Shown here: positions 7,135-15,613 of the stretch, one piece after another
Layout of the letters: every line of letters begins with the position of its first letter
Position numbering within the stretch: the stretch's first letter is position 1
Source of the DNA: an uncultured Rothia sp.
Lineage (GTDB): Bacteria > Actinomycetota > Actinomycetes > Actinomycetales > Micrococcaceae
DNA: 19,065 bases
Direction of reading: 5' to 3'
Assembly (NCBI RefSeq): GCF_937976295.1
Contig: NZ_CALJRY010000215.1
Span: 1-19,065, forward strand
Notes under the pieces: generated by a model
Database searches by the model: none
The model's input: the letters and a program-made list of their open reading frames with translations, nothing else
What the model was told of the DNA's origin: nothing
Position numbers and translations under genes: made by a program

Positions 7135-8037
7135 ATGTCAATCACCCGTCAAGCACGCACCCTGTACTCAGACTTCGTCGAGTACAAGGAACTCGACCGC
7201 GAACCGCTGACTTCCATTCACCCCGGAATTCTCGTCGCCTTCGACTCCACCGCGCTTGCAAGCCTCTACAACTACCCAACCCACATTAGCGACGAAATCC
7301 TGCGCGCCTACTCGCAGCTACGCGGACACGCCTTCCTCCCCCACCAGGCACTCAAAGAATTCTGGGCAGCACTCGACGGCGCCTCCCCCGTACCCGCCGC
7401 CGCAGACCGCGTCCGCTCAGCGCTCGCGTCCTTCAAAGAAACCCTTCCCGAAGAACGCAACTCCCCCTGGAGCGCGCTGCGTTCAGTCACGCACCAGCTG
7501 GACCACTCCATCGCGCAGATCATAAAGATTCTCGAACCCACCACCGACACCGGATCCATCAACGTGGCACGCCGCGAAGACGACACGATCCTGCCGCGAC
7601 TGAACCGTATCTTCACCGGACATGTAGGTGCCGCCCCCAGCCCCGAACGCCACGAACAGCTGTGCCGCGAAGCCCTCGAACAGGGCCACCCGCTGCTCGC
7701 TAACGCCAGCTTTGACGCCGACTTCGCGCTCTGGAACCAGTGCGTTACCGAGGCAACCACCCGCGTGAAGGGTACCGACTGCGTATTCGTCACCGGCGGT
7801 GTGCGTGACACCTGGCTGCGCAACGGCCCGCAGGTACGTGCCGCATCGGGTGGCGAACCCGTGCGTCAGCTGGCGAACCGTCAGCTGCTGCGTGAATACG
7901 CGCAGGCAACCGGAGGTGGCGTGTTCCGCATCTACACCGTTGAGGAGATTCTGCGGCTCGCCTCCAACCAGTACGGCGTGACCGTTAGCGACGCCACCTA
8001 CAGCGCGATTCGCGCGGAACAGCCCGTCGCCGTTTAG
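7135..8037 (+). CDS. PIN_8-like (PIN-like domain) protein, active site partly altered
   Basis: The 300-aa protein shows the order of motifs of the PIN_8 (formerly DUF4935) branch of PIN nucleases: a beta strand ending in an acid (V-A-F-D37-S-T-A-L, where D-T-N-x-L is usual), L-P-H-Q-A-L-K-E75-F-W, an acid before tryptophan (D196-F-A-L-W), and V-F-V-T-G-G-V-R-D-T-W (217-227), where V-T-D-D-x-K-x-D-W is typical. Three acids survive, but both Asp after V-T are Gly221/Gly222, so activity may be weak or lost. PIN proteins usually cut RNA. GGAGG at 7124-7128 six bases before ATG fixes the start. Codon use is GC-rich like the host. It converges on the restriction genes across a shared hairpin. Family assignment is by motif reading only. 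Confidence 0.7.
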   Translation: MSITRQARTLYSDFVEYKELDREPLTSIHPGILVAFDSTALASLYNYPTHISDEILRAYSQLRGHAFLPHQALKEFWAALDGASPVPAAADRVRSALASFKETLPEERNSPWSALRSVTHQLDHSIAQIIKILEPTTDTGSINVARREDDTILPRLNRIFTGHVGAAPSPERHEQLCREALEQGHPLLANASFDADFALWNQCVTEATTRVKGTDCVFVTGGVRDTWLRNGPQVRAASGGEPVRQLANRQLLREYAQATGGGVFRIYTVEEILRLASNQYGVTVSDATYSAIRAEQPVAV

Positions 8038-8101
8038 CAAGCTACCAGTCGAGGAAGCTAACACCACACCACACTGACCACAATTAACCAGGGTTAACAG
8101 C

Positions 8102-8138
8102 GAGAAGCCACATGTGTTCTAAACACATGTGGCTTCTC
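8102..8138. terminator. Hairpin between PIN-like gene and restriction gene (copy 1)
   Basis: Perfect 17-bp arms, gagaagccacatgtgtt (8102-8118) and its complement (8122-8138), enclose loop CTA. It lies between convergent genes, so it can terminate both. The arms are identical to those of the hairpin at 14436-14472. The bases just before it contain two TTAAC units (8084-8098). Confidence 0.9.
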
Positions 8139-8250
8139 AGTATCTACAGGACAGTATTAATTTAGCTTTACATCAAAACACAAAATATCAGACTTAGACG
8201 TATCAAAAATGAGATTTTGCGATGATTTAATTTTCCTTAGGCAGATATTT

Positions 8251-11214
8251 CTATTTATCCAACTTCCACCATACATGAAATGCAGCGGACATTCGTTTCT
8301 TGATTTGCATAATTCTTGCGTCGTACTTCGATTCTTCACGCCTAGATGCCTCATCCCTATTTTTATATTCAATCCTGAGTTGCTTAACCATATCCACAAC
8401 AGAATTATAAAAATTAAGTTCTTCCACATTATCAAAATCTACATCAGGAACAGGTACAGATGATATTACATCTGCGCCACGCGAATAATATCCTCCCCTA
8501 AACGAACTTCCACGTTTCCTGATATACATCTCAATTTCAGGCTGATCCAATAGACCGAGAACAAAATCAAGGTTAACGCCATTATTTTTTGGATACAATG
8601 CGACTTCGCCCGCTGTTCCTCCAGACTGATACGCACACCCTTTCAAATCAATACAATATTTATCACCCTTCTGATTTGTCGAATATATAATTTTTGGCTT
8701 CATAGTCGCATATCCGAATGCTTGACCTCGACCAAAAGCATAAAAAGCCTTGGAATACTCCATTTGTTTCTGAGCACCCTTATCACGCTTCAAAAGTCGC
8801 GCTTTTGCATCCAAGAGATATTTATAAGTCAACGGATACACATGTTCCATCTTTTCTTCTGGAACAATTTGCATTCTTCCATCTAGCATTTCATAAGGAA
8901 ATAAGATCAACGCATCAGGTTCAAGCTCATAATACGAGGAGACCCTACGAGAATCATCCAAATAAGGCACCAACAGAGAATCCTCTATTAGGTAATCTTT
9001 AGCATTTTCTTCACCCCTAATCTTGGCTTTAAACTGAACTTTATCTCCAACTTTTCTCCATGAACTAATAATAAAAACATCATTTGCAGATGTTTGCAAC
9101 CCATTTCGGACATCAAGCAAATCCCCCAAGGGAAGAGAACGCCTACGAATTGCGCGAATGGTTTCTGCTTGCTCTTTACTATCAGGCAATACCCAAGGTT
9201 CTTCAGGTTTGTCTCTAGGAATCCATTCATCAATGAGAAGCTGTGTTCGGAGATGAGATGATAAGTAGGAAAATTCAATATCCTTAGGCTCAAAATACTC
9301 AAATGTTTTTTGCTCCGATACCCCCTTTTTTCCGATAAGTCCACAAACATAAATAGACTTATCTTCAAAAACAGGATAGTGCGTAAAATTAGCCATTAAA
9401 TTGAGATGAGAATTATTAATTATAAATTTTCGCAGCTTAGCCCCGCTAACGTTTGTTATCCATTTATTTGGAACAACAAAACCGAAAATACCCCCATCTA
9501 CAAGTTGATTGATTGCGCGCTCGATAAAAACAAAGTATTTATCCCATTGTTTGAATGGTGTCACAAATTCAACTTTTGCATTTTTAAACTCTGCTCCTGT
9601 TAGGTGGCGCATCTCCTCCGTTCCCATGTAAGGCGGATTACCGACCACTAAGTCAAAATCCTTAAGATTATTCTCATCTAAATCCAAAGCATAGCTAGGG
9701 AAAGAAATAGTACTTAAATCATGGCTGGAAGGTGTCATAATACTGTTTCCATGTACTAAATTACTATTTAGATTGGGTAGAATCTTATTCTTTCTTGGTA
9801 ATGAGTTCTGTGTCTCACCCTCAAGAAGTGAAATAATTAGGGCGAACCTTGTCGACTCAATTGCATTATAGTCAATATCAACACCATACAAGCATTTTTC
9901 TGCAATCTCAACTTTTCTATCAAATTTGAGAGAATAATTATTCTTTCCGAGAAAGTTCAAATTTTCATATGCATTATCATTAATAGATTTCTGAATTTCA
10001 CGTCCGATAAGTTCTCGTAATACAGCAAGCAAAAACCTACCCGATCCGACCGCAAAATCCCAAACTTTTGGGAATTCTATATTTGAATCAATCTGCCGCA
10101 CTGAATTACTAACAATAAAATCTACGAGCGATTGCGGAGTAGTAACAACATCTCGCTTAATATAATCCTTTTTAGTCGCTAGGCGCACCTCTCGTATTCC
10201 GTCAGAATTTATTGCACCAATAGACAAATACTCGGTCAGAGACTGCTCATATACTCGCCCAAGGAAATCTGCGCTAAGCACAGCATATGAAAAAGGTGAG
10301 GAAGGAGCGTAGAGCCTACTAACTAAATCATTAACAACGCTAAAATCGAGAGAATCGATAATTTTCTGTTCATCATTCCTAGACTCAAAAAGTCCAGTAT
10401 TATATCGCCTATCCATTTTATTGAACAAGAAGCCCAGATTTCCAGATGCAGAAGATATTGTTTCTTGTAGAAGGTACTTTGATTCGATACCTCGATCTTC
10501 ACACATTCTAATAAAGAGGAACCGATTAATTAAAAGCTGCACAACATCATTAAGATCTTCTTGGGAAATATCAGGAAAATGCTTAACAATGTTCTCCCCC
10601 AAAGTTTTACGCCATTCAAGGAGGTGCTTCAAGAATGCTTCACCTGCTGGGACTAGATTTTCTGGATTGCTATATTTAACTAATTCTTTCCAATCTTCCG
10701 TTAGGATCTCTTCTTTACCAATATATTTTTTAATATTATAATAGTTTGCTTCATATTCATCGAATCTCCAACTTGCAATAAGCGCAGTCTCAGCATGATC
10801 TTTTTCTTCATTAACTGGAACAGAAGCATTATAAATCGAAAGATTTTTATAATTTGTTATAACAACAATTGAGTGTTCATCTGTATATCCATAACGCCTA
10901 GCCTGAAAAATAGATTTTTTATCGGTTAGAATATCTACTGATGGTTTTTTTGCTTCTACATATATTTGAGTAACGCCATCCACACGAAGGGAATAGTCTG
11001 GACGCATAGACTCTGTATTGGTCTGTTCTAAGATAACTTCTCGTTTATGGTAAGCCAAGTTCTGGAAATTATGTACATCCCATCCCATATAATTCAAAAA
11101 TTTATCGATAAATTCGTTCCTGGTATCAGCTTCGTTATAATTAAAACTTTCAAATTTATCTCGGTCAGAAGAATACAATTTCGCTAGGGATTGCAGAGCT
11201 TCAATTTCTTTCAT
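8251..11214 (-). CDS. Type IIG-like restriction endonuclease-methyltransferase (Eco57I-like)
   Basis: The 987-aa protein fuses nuclease, adenine methyltransferase and DNA specificity. An N-terminal PD-(D/E)xK nuclease shows R-P-D73 and E87-A-K89, with Q105-A-R-R-Y-G downstream. A helical linker (about 190-350) leads to the methyltransferase: motif X (T-T-P-Q-S-L, 358-363), motif I (D386-F-A-V-G-S-G, an unusual form of D-P-A-C-G-S-G) and motif IV (N-P-P-Y, 526-529). The C-terminal part (about 680-920) resembles a target-recognition domain. Size and layout match Eco57I (about 997 aa), which cuts at a fixed distance from its site and needs AdoMet. ATG overlaps the upstream methylase stop by one base; a perfect AAAGGAGG (11226-11233) lies 11 bases upstream. 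The gene is strongly AT-rich and probably acquired. The recognition site cannot be read from the sequence. Confidence 0.9.
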   Translation of the reverse strand: MKEIEALQSLAKLYSSDRDKFESFNYNEADTRNEFIDKFLNYMGWDVHNFQNLAYHKREVILEQTNTESMRPDYSLRVDGVTQIYVEAKKPSVDILTDKKSIFQARRYGYTDEHSIVVITNYKNLSIYNASVPVNEEKDHAETALIASWRFDEYEANYYNIKKYIGKEEILTEDWKELVKYSNPENLVPAGEAFLKHLLEWRKTLGENIVKHFPDISQEDLNDVVQLLINRFLFIRMCEDRGIESKYLLQETISSASGNLGFLFNKMDRRYNTGLFESRNDEQKIIDSLDFSVVNDLVSRLYAPSSPFSYAVLSADFLGRVYEQSLTEYLSIGAINSDGIREVRLATKKDYIKRDVVTTPQSLVDFIVSNSVRQIDSNIEFPKVWDFAVGSGRFLLAVLRELIGREIQKSINDNAYENLNFLGKNNYSLKFDRKVEIAEKCLYGVDIDYNAIESTRFALIISLLEGETQNSLPRKNKILPNLNSNLVHGNSIMTPSSHDLSTISFPSYALDLDENNLKDFDLVVGNPPYMGTEEMRHLTGAEFKNAKVEFVTPFKQWDKYFVFIERAINQLVDGGIFGFVVPNKWITNVSGAKLRKFIINNSHLNLMANFTHYPVFEDKSIYVCGLIGKKGVSEQKTFEYFEPKDIEFSYLSSHLRTQLLIDEWIPRDKPEEPWVLPDSKEQAETIRAIRRRSLPLGDLLDVRNGLQTSANDVFIISSWRKVGDKVQFKAKIRGEENAKDYLIEDSLLVPYLDDSRRVSSYYELEPDALILFPYEMLDGRMQIVPEEKMEHVYPLTYKYLLDAKARLLKRDKGAQKQMEYSKAFYAFGRGQAFGYATMKPKIIYSTNQKGDKYCIDLKGCAYQSGGTAGEVALYPKNNGVNLDFVLGLLDQPEIEMYIRKRGSSFRGGYYSRGADVISSVPVPDVDFDNVEELNFYNSVVDMVKQLRIEYKNRDEASRREESKYDARIMQIKKRMSAAFHVWWKLDK

Positions 11215-12806
11215 TAGTTATTAGTCCTCCTTTGAAATAGTCGTACACGAGCTTGTTCCGCAAGCTCAAATAGTTCAGGGTCAATTTTTAATGCTTTTGC
11301 TACGTATTTATTTTGCTGCTCAAGAATATCTGCCGGTGACGCCCCCAAGCGCACCATCAAATCAAGACCATCGAATGTTCTTGCCAAGCTGTCATGAACA
11401 GCTACAGGCAGACGTCTGATCTCACTTGGAACGAGTTCTAAAACACCACCTCCGTAACTCCTGCCATAGAGTTCGCATGCTAGTAGGGTAAACGAATTCA
11501 TCCACCCTGCTGATAGCTGTTTAGGATTAACATGCGATGTAATCCTATAGGCTGTATCAGTAGTGAGGGCATGCGCGTTATTAACTATAAGCTTAGGGAT
11601 TTCATGACTACGCTTCAATAGACCAAGGTTTGTTGAATAGACTGAAGGAACTTTCCACCATGGGTTACGAATACGTGTCTTGTAGCGGAGATGAAGTTCT
11701 TCGCTTTCACCGTATGACAAATATGAATTCAACCCTTCGTCTGTAATTGGTTCTTGCACGTCATTTAAATCAATAAAATAACATGGTAATCCCAAATCAG
11801 AATTTTGCGCATGGTCCTCGGAAGTAAATGAAAGCCCTCGTACATGTGAGCTTCTACCAAACATTGGTTTTGCATACTTATAAAGGTTAAAATGGTCGAT
11901 AGTTTCTTTCGAAACAAGGAAAAAGCTATTAGCTCCTGTAACGATTCCTACTTGAACTTTAGCAATCTCTGAAAATAATCTAACACACGAGTTTGCTTCA
12001 AACTCATGCATTGCTAATATTTCATCCTGCGAGAGAAGGCCAACCATCCATTTGTCACTTCCTTTTGGAGTGGGAAAAAATTTAGCAGAATTCCAGATTT
12101 TTTCCGCAGAACTTTTTAGTAGCTCTTCCCGATTAATATTACAGAAAGCCAATTCTGAGTTCTGAAAAATATCAGATTTTTTCTCCACAAGAAGAAGTAT
12201 CGTCCTCTGAAGAGCATTTTCAAATAAAAGATCCCCGCAATCTATAACAAGAACCTTTTGAGCCTGCTTTTCAAGAAATTCTCGCACCCCCCCTGCATGG
12301 ATAACATTCAATAGCTCGGCAGGAATTACCATAGCCAATTTACCACCTGGCTTGAGATGCATAAGAGATTTGACAACAAATGGACCCCATGCATTTGTAT
12401 GATTAGTAAATGGCAAAGAGTTTCTAGAGTATATCGAACGAGCAAGTACCTGCGTTTCGCTTGATAAATACTGGTAGCGAATAAAAGGAGGATTTCCCAC
12501 GACTGCATCCACTCGTAAATCGGGGTTAAAATACAAGAAATCCTGATTATAGATATTCCAATGCGCTTTACTATCTATAATTTCAGCTGCTTTTTTTGCT
12601 TCTACTGAATCTAGCTCAACGCCATACACTTTCCCAGGGGGAGAACTAATTGTTTGTAATGCTTTTATAAATGAACCATCGCCGCATGATGGCTCAAGAA
12701 CAGACTCCGCCCCTTGAATCCATTCCACGAGGAAGGTTGAGATTGGAAGAGGGGTGTAAAAACCTCCTCTTAACTTATCGGCTGTTTCTAGCGATTGATC
12801 ACGCAT
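11214..12806 (-). CDS. Companion N6-adenine DNA methyltransferase of the restriction system
   Basis: The 530-aa protein is a gamma-type adenine methyltransferase with motif order X (G-G-F-Y-T-P, 14-19), I (L-E-P-S-C-G-D-G, 37-44) and IV (N-P-P-F, 105-108). A Taq/Eco57I-like C-terminal region follows, with a probable target-recognition segment at about 280-470. M.Eco57I is of similar size (544 aa) and is paired with the 997-aa Eco57I enzyme; the pair here is 530 and 987 aa. It would methylate the site and protect host DNA, with the downstream protein modifying only one strand. Being promoter-proximal suits a system in which protection must come first. The start ATG has GGAG about 10 bases upstream. 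It is AT-rich like its partner, and no controller (C) gene is visible. Confidence 0.9.
   Translation of the reverse strand: MRDQSLETADKLRGGFYTPLPISTFLVEWIQGAESVLEPSCGDGSFIKALQTISSPPGKVYGVELDSVEAKKAAEIIDSKAHWNIYNQDFLYFNPDLRVDAVVGNPPFIRYQYLSSETQVLARSIYSRNSLPFTNHTNAWGPFVVKSLMHLKPGGKLAMVIPAELLNVIHAGGVREFLEKQAQKVLVIDCGDLLFENALQRTILLLVEKKSDIFQNSELAFCNINREELLKSSAEKIWNSAKFFPTPKGSDKWMVGLLSQDEILAMHEFEANSCVRLFSEIAKVQVGIVTGANSFFLVSKETIDHFNLYKYAKPMFGRSSHVRGLSFTSEDHAQNSDLGLPCYFIDLNDVQEPITDEGLNSYLSYGESEELHLRYKTRIRNPWWKVPSVYSTNLGLLKRSHEIPKLIVNNAHALTTDTAYRITSHVNPKQLSAGWMNSFTLLACELYGRSYGGGVLELVPSEIRRLPVAVHDSLARTFDGLDLMVRLGASPADILEQQNKYVAKALKIDPELFELAEQARVRLFQRRTNN
11226..11233 (-). promoter_or_regulatory. Ribosome binding site of the restriction gene
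   Basis: AAAGGAGG on the minus strand lies inside the end of the methylase gene, 11 bases from the restriction-gene ATG. Together with the TAATG stop-start overlap it points to translational coupling. Confidence 0.7.
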
Positions 12807-13234
12807 CGTTGTTCTACTCCATTTCTTATTGTTACAAACTCTTTACATATGCTAAATAATTTTTATACATCTAAAATCTCTGAGGCTCAGAAATTTGCCT
12901 CAAGAAGAGATGTAACAATTTGCATAAGACTAAGGGGTCATCCTTCAGGATATACCTGGGAAGATTCTCATACCAAGGCGGGTTTCATGATTATCCGACA
13001 GATGCCCAGTACCGAGGTTAATCAGGAAACGCAGGAGCGCACACTGGTCGTTAGAGCCCACCTTGATATTAACAGGAAGTTCGCTCGTTGCTTTGCCCCG
13101 GCTGGATTCTTCAAACGCATCACTCGACGGGAGAACGGCCAGACGTTCGCCGCGGCGTACCGGATAGCCGTAAACCTGTTGCCGGGAGAGCGCTTACCAG
13201 GGCTGAGTGTCTATCGGGTGCAAAAACCTCACCT
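12807..13234. other. Gap between methylase gene and the 349-aa gene
   Basis: No gene with a convincing start is visible. The first part (to about 12930) is AT-rich and must hold the methylase promoter on the minus strand, where AT-rich -10-like strings abound. An imperfect hairpin (about 12876-12911, with TGAGGC pairing to GCCTCA around a 10-nt loop) lies there. From about 12930 the base composition returns to the GC-rich host type. The minus strand is open from 13193 to 12945 (82 codons) without a plausible ATG or GTG start, and the plus strand is open across the same stretch. It may be a gene remnant; I do not recognise either translation. Confidence 0.4.
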
Positions 13235-14284
13235 CTACTTCTTGCGGCTGGCGCGGTACAGCTCAGCGGCATGCTGCTCCAAGGAATCGTCATCGCCCAG
13301 AAGCAGGTAGCACAGGTACAGGGTGAAGGCAGCGCGGCGGTCGTCAGCGAGCGCGCTGGTTCCTTCGCCGGGCTGGGTGCTGAATACGATAACGTCATGC
13401 GCCTGAGGCAGTGCGGCAATCAGGTGTGCGGCGGTCTCGTAGCCGTCCCGATTGCAGGGCAGGGTGACGTGGTGCGGCTCCTGGTTCTCATCAGCTGCAC
13501 CGGCCTCCGCTCGAGCGGCGTGAAAGTTAGCCTTGAGGACGTCCTTAACACGGCTCATCAGCTCATCGTCGGGAAGGGTGCGGTCATCTGCGGCAAACGC
13601 AACGTGGACGCCGTTCAGAGTCTCGTAGGGGTGCTCACCCGCGAAGTATCCGGCGGCGAGCGCGTAGCCAGTCAGCAGGTGCGCCTCGGCGGCAATGAAG
13701 ATGCCGCGCGCCTCACGCAGGGCGGGCAGCAGCAGCTCAGTCAGGAGCGGGTACAGGGACTCGGGGGCGTTCGCGATAGCCTCCTGCAGGTACTCTTCCG
13801 CTTCCGCGGTGGGCTCGGCGTTGAGCAGGGTCAGGAAATCCTCATCGGTGCCAGCCCAGCATCGGGCGATCAGCACAAGGGTCGCAACGAGTGCGAGAAG
13901 TTCACGGTAGTTACCCGAACGGTTAGCGCCGAAAGTGTCAGCAACAACGCGGGCGAGCATGCGCGCGGTAATGTTCTCGAGGACGAACTCGTCGTAGGCG
14001 TTATCGCCGGGACAGTTTGCGGGGTCGGGAAGGTAGGTTTCGTCCAGGTACCGCAGCACGGGTTCGATGGGCGCGGGAGCGTCCGCCGCGAGGTCGGGGC
14101 GGCACTGCTCAACCCAGCTGTTCACGGTAGCCTCGTCAGCGATGCCGGTAGCCTCAGCGAGCTGGGCGCGCGACAGGCTATACGGTGCAACGAGCTGGGC
14201 GAGGTCCTCGCATGCGCCGTTGGAGCGGTAGGTGGGTCGGTAGTTGGGGGTGGGAAGAGTTCCGGGGAGGTTGGGGACTGCCAT
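13235..14284 (-). CDS. Uncharacterised 349-aa helical protein
   Basis: I do not recognise this protein. The start chosen is the ATG at 14284, where GAAGGAG lies six bases upstream; a longer frame to 14347 has no ribosome site. Residues 36-58 (S-L-S-R-A-Q-L-A-E-A-T-G-I-A, then V-x-x-W-V) look like a helix-turn-helix. Most of the rest is Ala/Leu/Glu-rich and probably alpha-helical, without signal peptide; about 128-145 is fairly hydrophobic but more likely a core helix than a membrane segment. Codon use is GC-rich and host-like, so it is not part of the AT-rich restriction block, although it lies inside the two identical hairpins. It lies downstream of ftsY on the same strand, separated by the hairpin at 14436-14472. 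Confidence 0.75.
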   Translation of the reverse strand: MAVPNLPGTLPTPNYRPTYRSNGACEDLAQLVAPYSLSRAQLAEATGIADEATVNSWVEQCRPDLAADAPAPIEPVLRYLDETYLPDPANCPGDNAYDEFVLENITARMLARVVADTFGANRSGNYRELLALVATLVLIARCWAGTDEDFLTLLNAEPTAEAEEYLQEAIANAPESLYPLLTELLLPALREARGIFIAAEAHLLTGYALAAGYFAGEHPYETLNGVHVAFAADDRTLPDDELMSRVKDVLKANFHAARAEAGAADENQEPHHVTLPCNRDGYETAAHLIAALPQAHDVIVFSTQPGEGTSALADDRRAAFTLYLCYLLLGDDDSLEQHAAELYRASRKK

Positions 14285-14435
14285 GGTAGCTCCTTCGCTG
14301 AGGTTCGGGGTGAATTGGGTTGTACGGTGTGCGATGCGCGGGGCCATTTGGCGGGCTGGTGCATCTTCTGTTTTCAGAATATCCCAGAGCCTCGCATCGT
14401 GTACTGCCCACCGTCATTAACCGCCCATTAACCGA

Positions 14436-14472
14436 GAGAAGCCACATGTGTTCACAACACATGTGGCTTCTC
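14436..14472. terminator. Hairpin after ftsY (copy 2 of the repeated hairpin)
   Basis: The 17-bp arms are the same as at 8102-8138; only the loop differs (CAC instead of CTA). It begins 20 bases after the ftsY stop codon on the minus strand and is the likely ftsY terminator. Two TTAAC units lie just before it at about 14417-14432, as in the left copy. No T tract is present. Confidence 0.85.
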
Positions 14473-14491
14473 GGCGGAAAGAGAAAGGATA

Positions 14492-15613
14492 TTAGTCCAG
14501 CAGCGCGTCCACGAATGCTTCCGGGTCGAACGGTGCCAGGTCGTCCGGGCCTTCACCCAGGCCGATGAGCTTGACGGGAACGCCGAGCTCCTCCTGGATA
14601 GCGACCACGATGCCGCCCTTTGCAGTGCCGTCGAGCTTGGTCAGCACGATACCGGTGACGTCCACGATATCGCCGAAGACCTTCGCCTGAACCATACCGT
14701 TCTGGCCGGTGGTCGCATCAATCACGAGCAGAACCTCGGTGACCGGCGCTTCCTTCTCGATCACGCGCTTAATCTTGCCGAGCTGATCCATCAGACCGGA
14801 CTTGTTCTGCAGGCGGCCCGCGGTGTCCACGAGCACGGTGTCAACGCCCTGCTCCTTGCCAGCCTTCACGGCGTCAAACGCGACGGATGCGGGGTCGGCG
14901 CCTTCCTTTTCGGAACGCACGGTCTTCACGCCCACGCGGTCACCCCAGGTAGTCAGCTGCTCAGACGCGGCCGCACGGAACGTGTCCGCGGCGCCCAGGA
15001 GCAGGGTCTGACCGTCAGCAACCATCACGCGGGCGATCTTGCCGACGGTCGTGGTCTTACCCACGCCGTTCACGCCAACGACCAGCACCACGCCGGGGTT
15101 GCCGTCGCTACCGGCGGTCTTCAGTTCGCGGTCCATGTCGGGGCGAACAATCTTCACGAGCTCTTCGCGGAGCATCTTCTTCACGGCGGCGGGGTTGCTC
15201 GTACCCTCAACGCGCACGCGCTGCTGCAGCGCCTCCACCAGGCGGGTGGTCGGTTCGGAACCGAGGTCGGCGAGCAGCAGGGTTTCTTCCACTTCGTCCC
15301 AGACGTCCTGGTCGATGCGGTCGCGGGAGAGCAGAGCCAGCAGGCCCTTACCGAGCATGTTGTTGGAGCGTGCCAGGCGGGCACGCAGGCGCACCAGGCG
15401 ACCCGCGGACGGGTCGGGCATATCAAGTTCAATAGCGCGAGGTGCCGAGCTTTTGGGTTCTTCCGCCGATCCGCCGGAGGCTTCTGCCGCCTCCTGACGT
15501 AGAGACTGCAGGTTCGCGGTCTTCTTGGGTCGGCGCAGAACAGCGAAAAGGATACCGGCGATCACCAGTACACCCAGCACGATTGCGCAGATTATCATCA
15601 TCGTTTCATTCAC
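14492..15613 (-). CDS. ftsY: Signal recognition particle receptor FtsY
   Basis: FtsY is the membrane receptor that docks the SRP-ribosome complex and hands nascent membrane proteins to the translocon through a GTPase heterodimer with Ffh. The 373-aa protein has an N-terminal membrane helix (about 5-26), a short charged linker, the four-helix N domain (about 75-160) and the G domain: P-loop G-V-N-G-V-G-K-T (180-187), the insertion-box region D-T-F-R-A-A-A (210-216), D-T-A-G-R (263-267), T-K-L-D (325-328) and the closing G-L-G-E (351-354). A membrane-spanning anchor in place of a long acidic A domain is typical of actinobacteria. It starts with GTG; TAAGCT ends six bases upstream and no ribosome site is seen, suggesting a leaderless transcript. 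ATG codons at residues 5 and 6 are alternatives. Confidence 0.96.
   Translation of the reverse strand: MNETMMIICAIVLGVLVIAGILFAVLRRPKKTANLQSLRQEAAEASGGSAEEPKSSAPRAIELDMPDPSAGRLVRLRARLARSNNMLGKGLLALLSRDRIDQDVWDEVEETLLLADLGSEPTTRLVEALQQRVRVEGTSNPAAVKKMLREELVKIVRPDMDRELKTAGSDGNPGVVLVVGVNGVGKTTTVGKIARVMVADGQTLLLGAADTFRAAASEQLTTWGDRVGVKTVRSEKEGADPASVAFDAVKAGKEQGVDTVLVDTAGRLQNKSGLMDQLGKIKRVIEKEAPVTEVLLVIDATTGQNGMVQAKVFGDIVDVTGIVLTKLDGTAKGGIVVAIQEELGVPVKLIGLGEGPDDLAPFDPEAFVDALLD

Noticed and set aside
8102..8138. Insertion-sequence terminal inverted repeat
   Set aside because: Each copy is a tight hairpin with a 3-nt loop at a gene end, and no transposase is present between the copies.
12795..13310. 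171-aa plus-strand open frame
   Set aside because: It overlaps the methylase start and the end of the 349-aa gene, crosses the composition boundary, and has no ribosome site or recognisable domain.
13088..14431. 447-aa plus-strand open frame
   Set aside because: It is antisense to the 349-aa gene, which has a good ribosome site and a more natural composition. I prefer the minus-strand gene, although neither is recognised.
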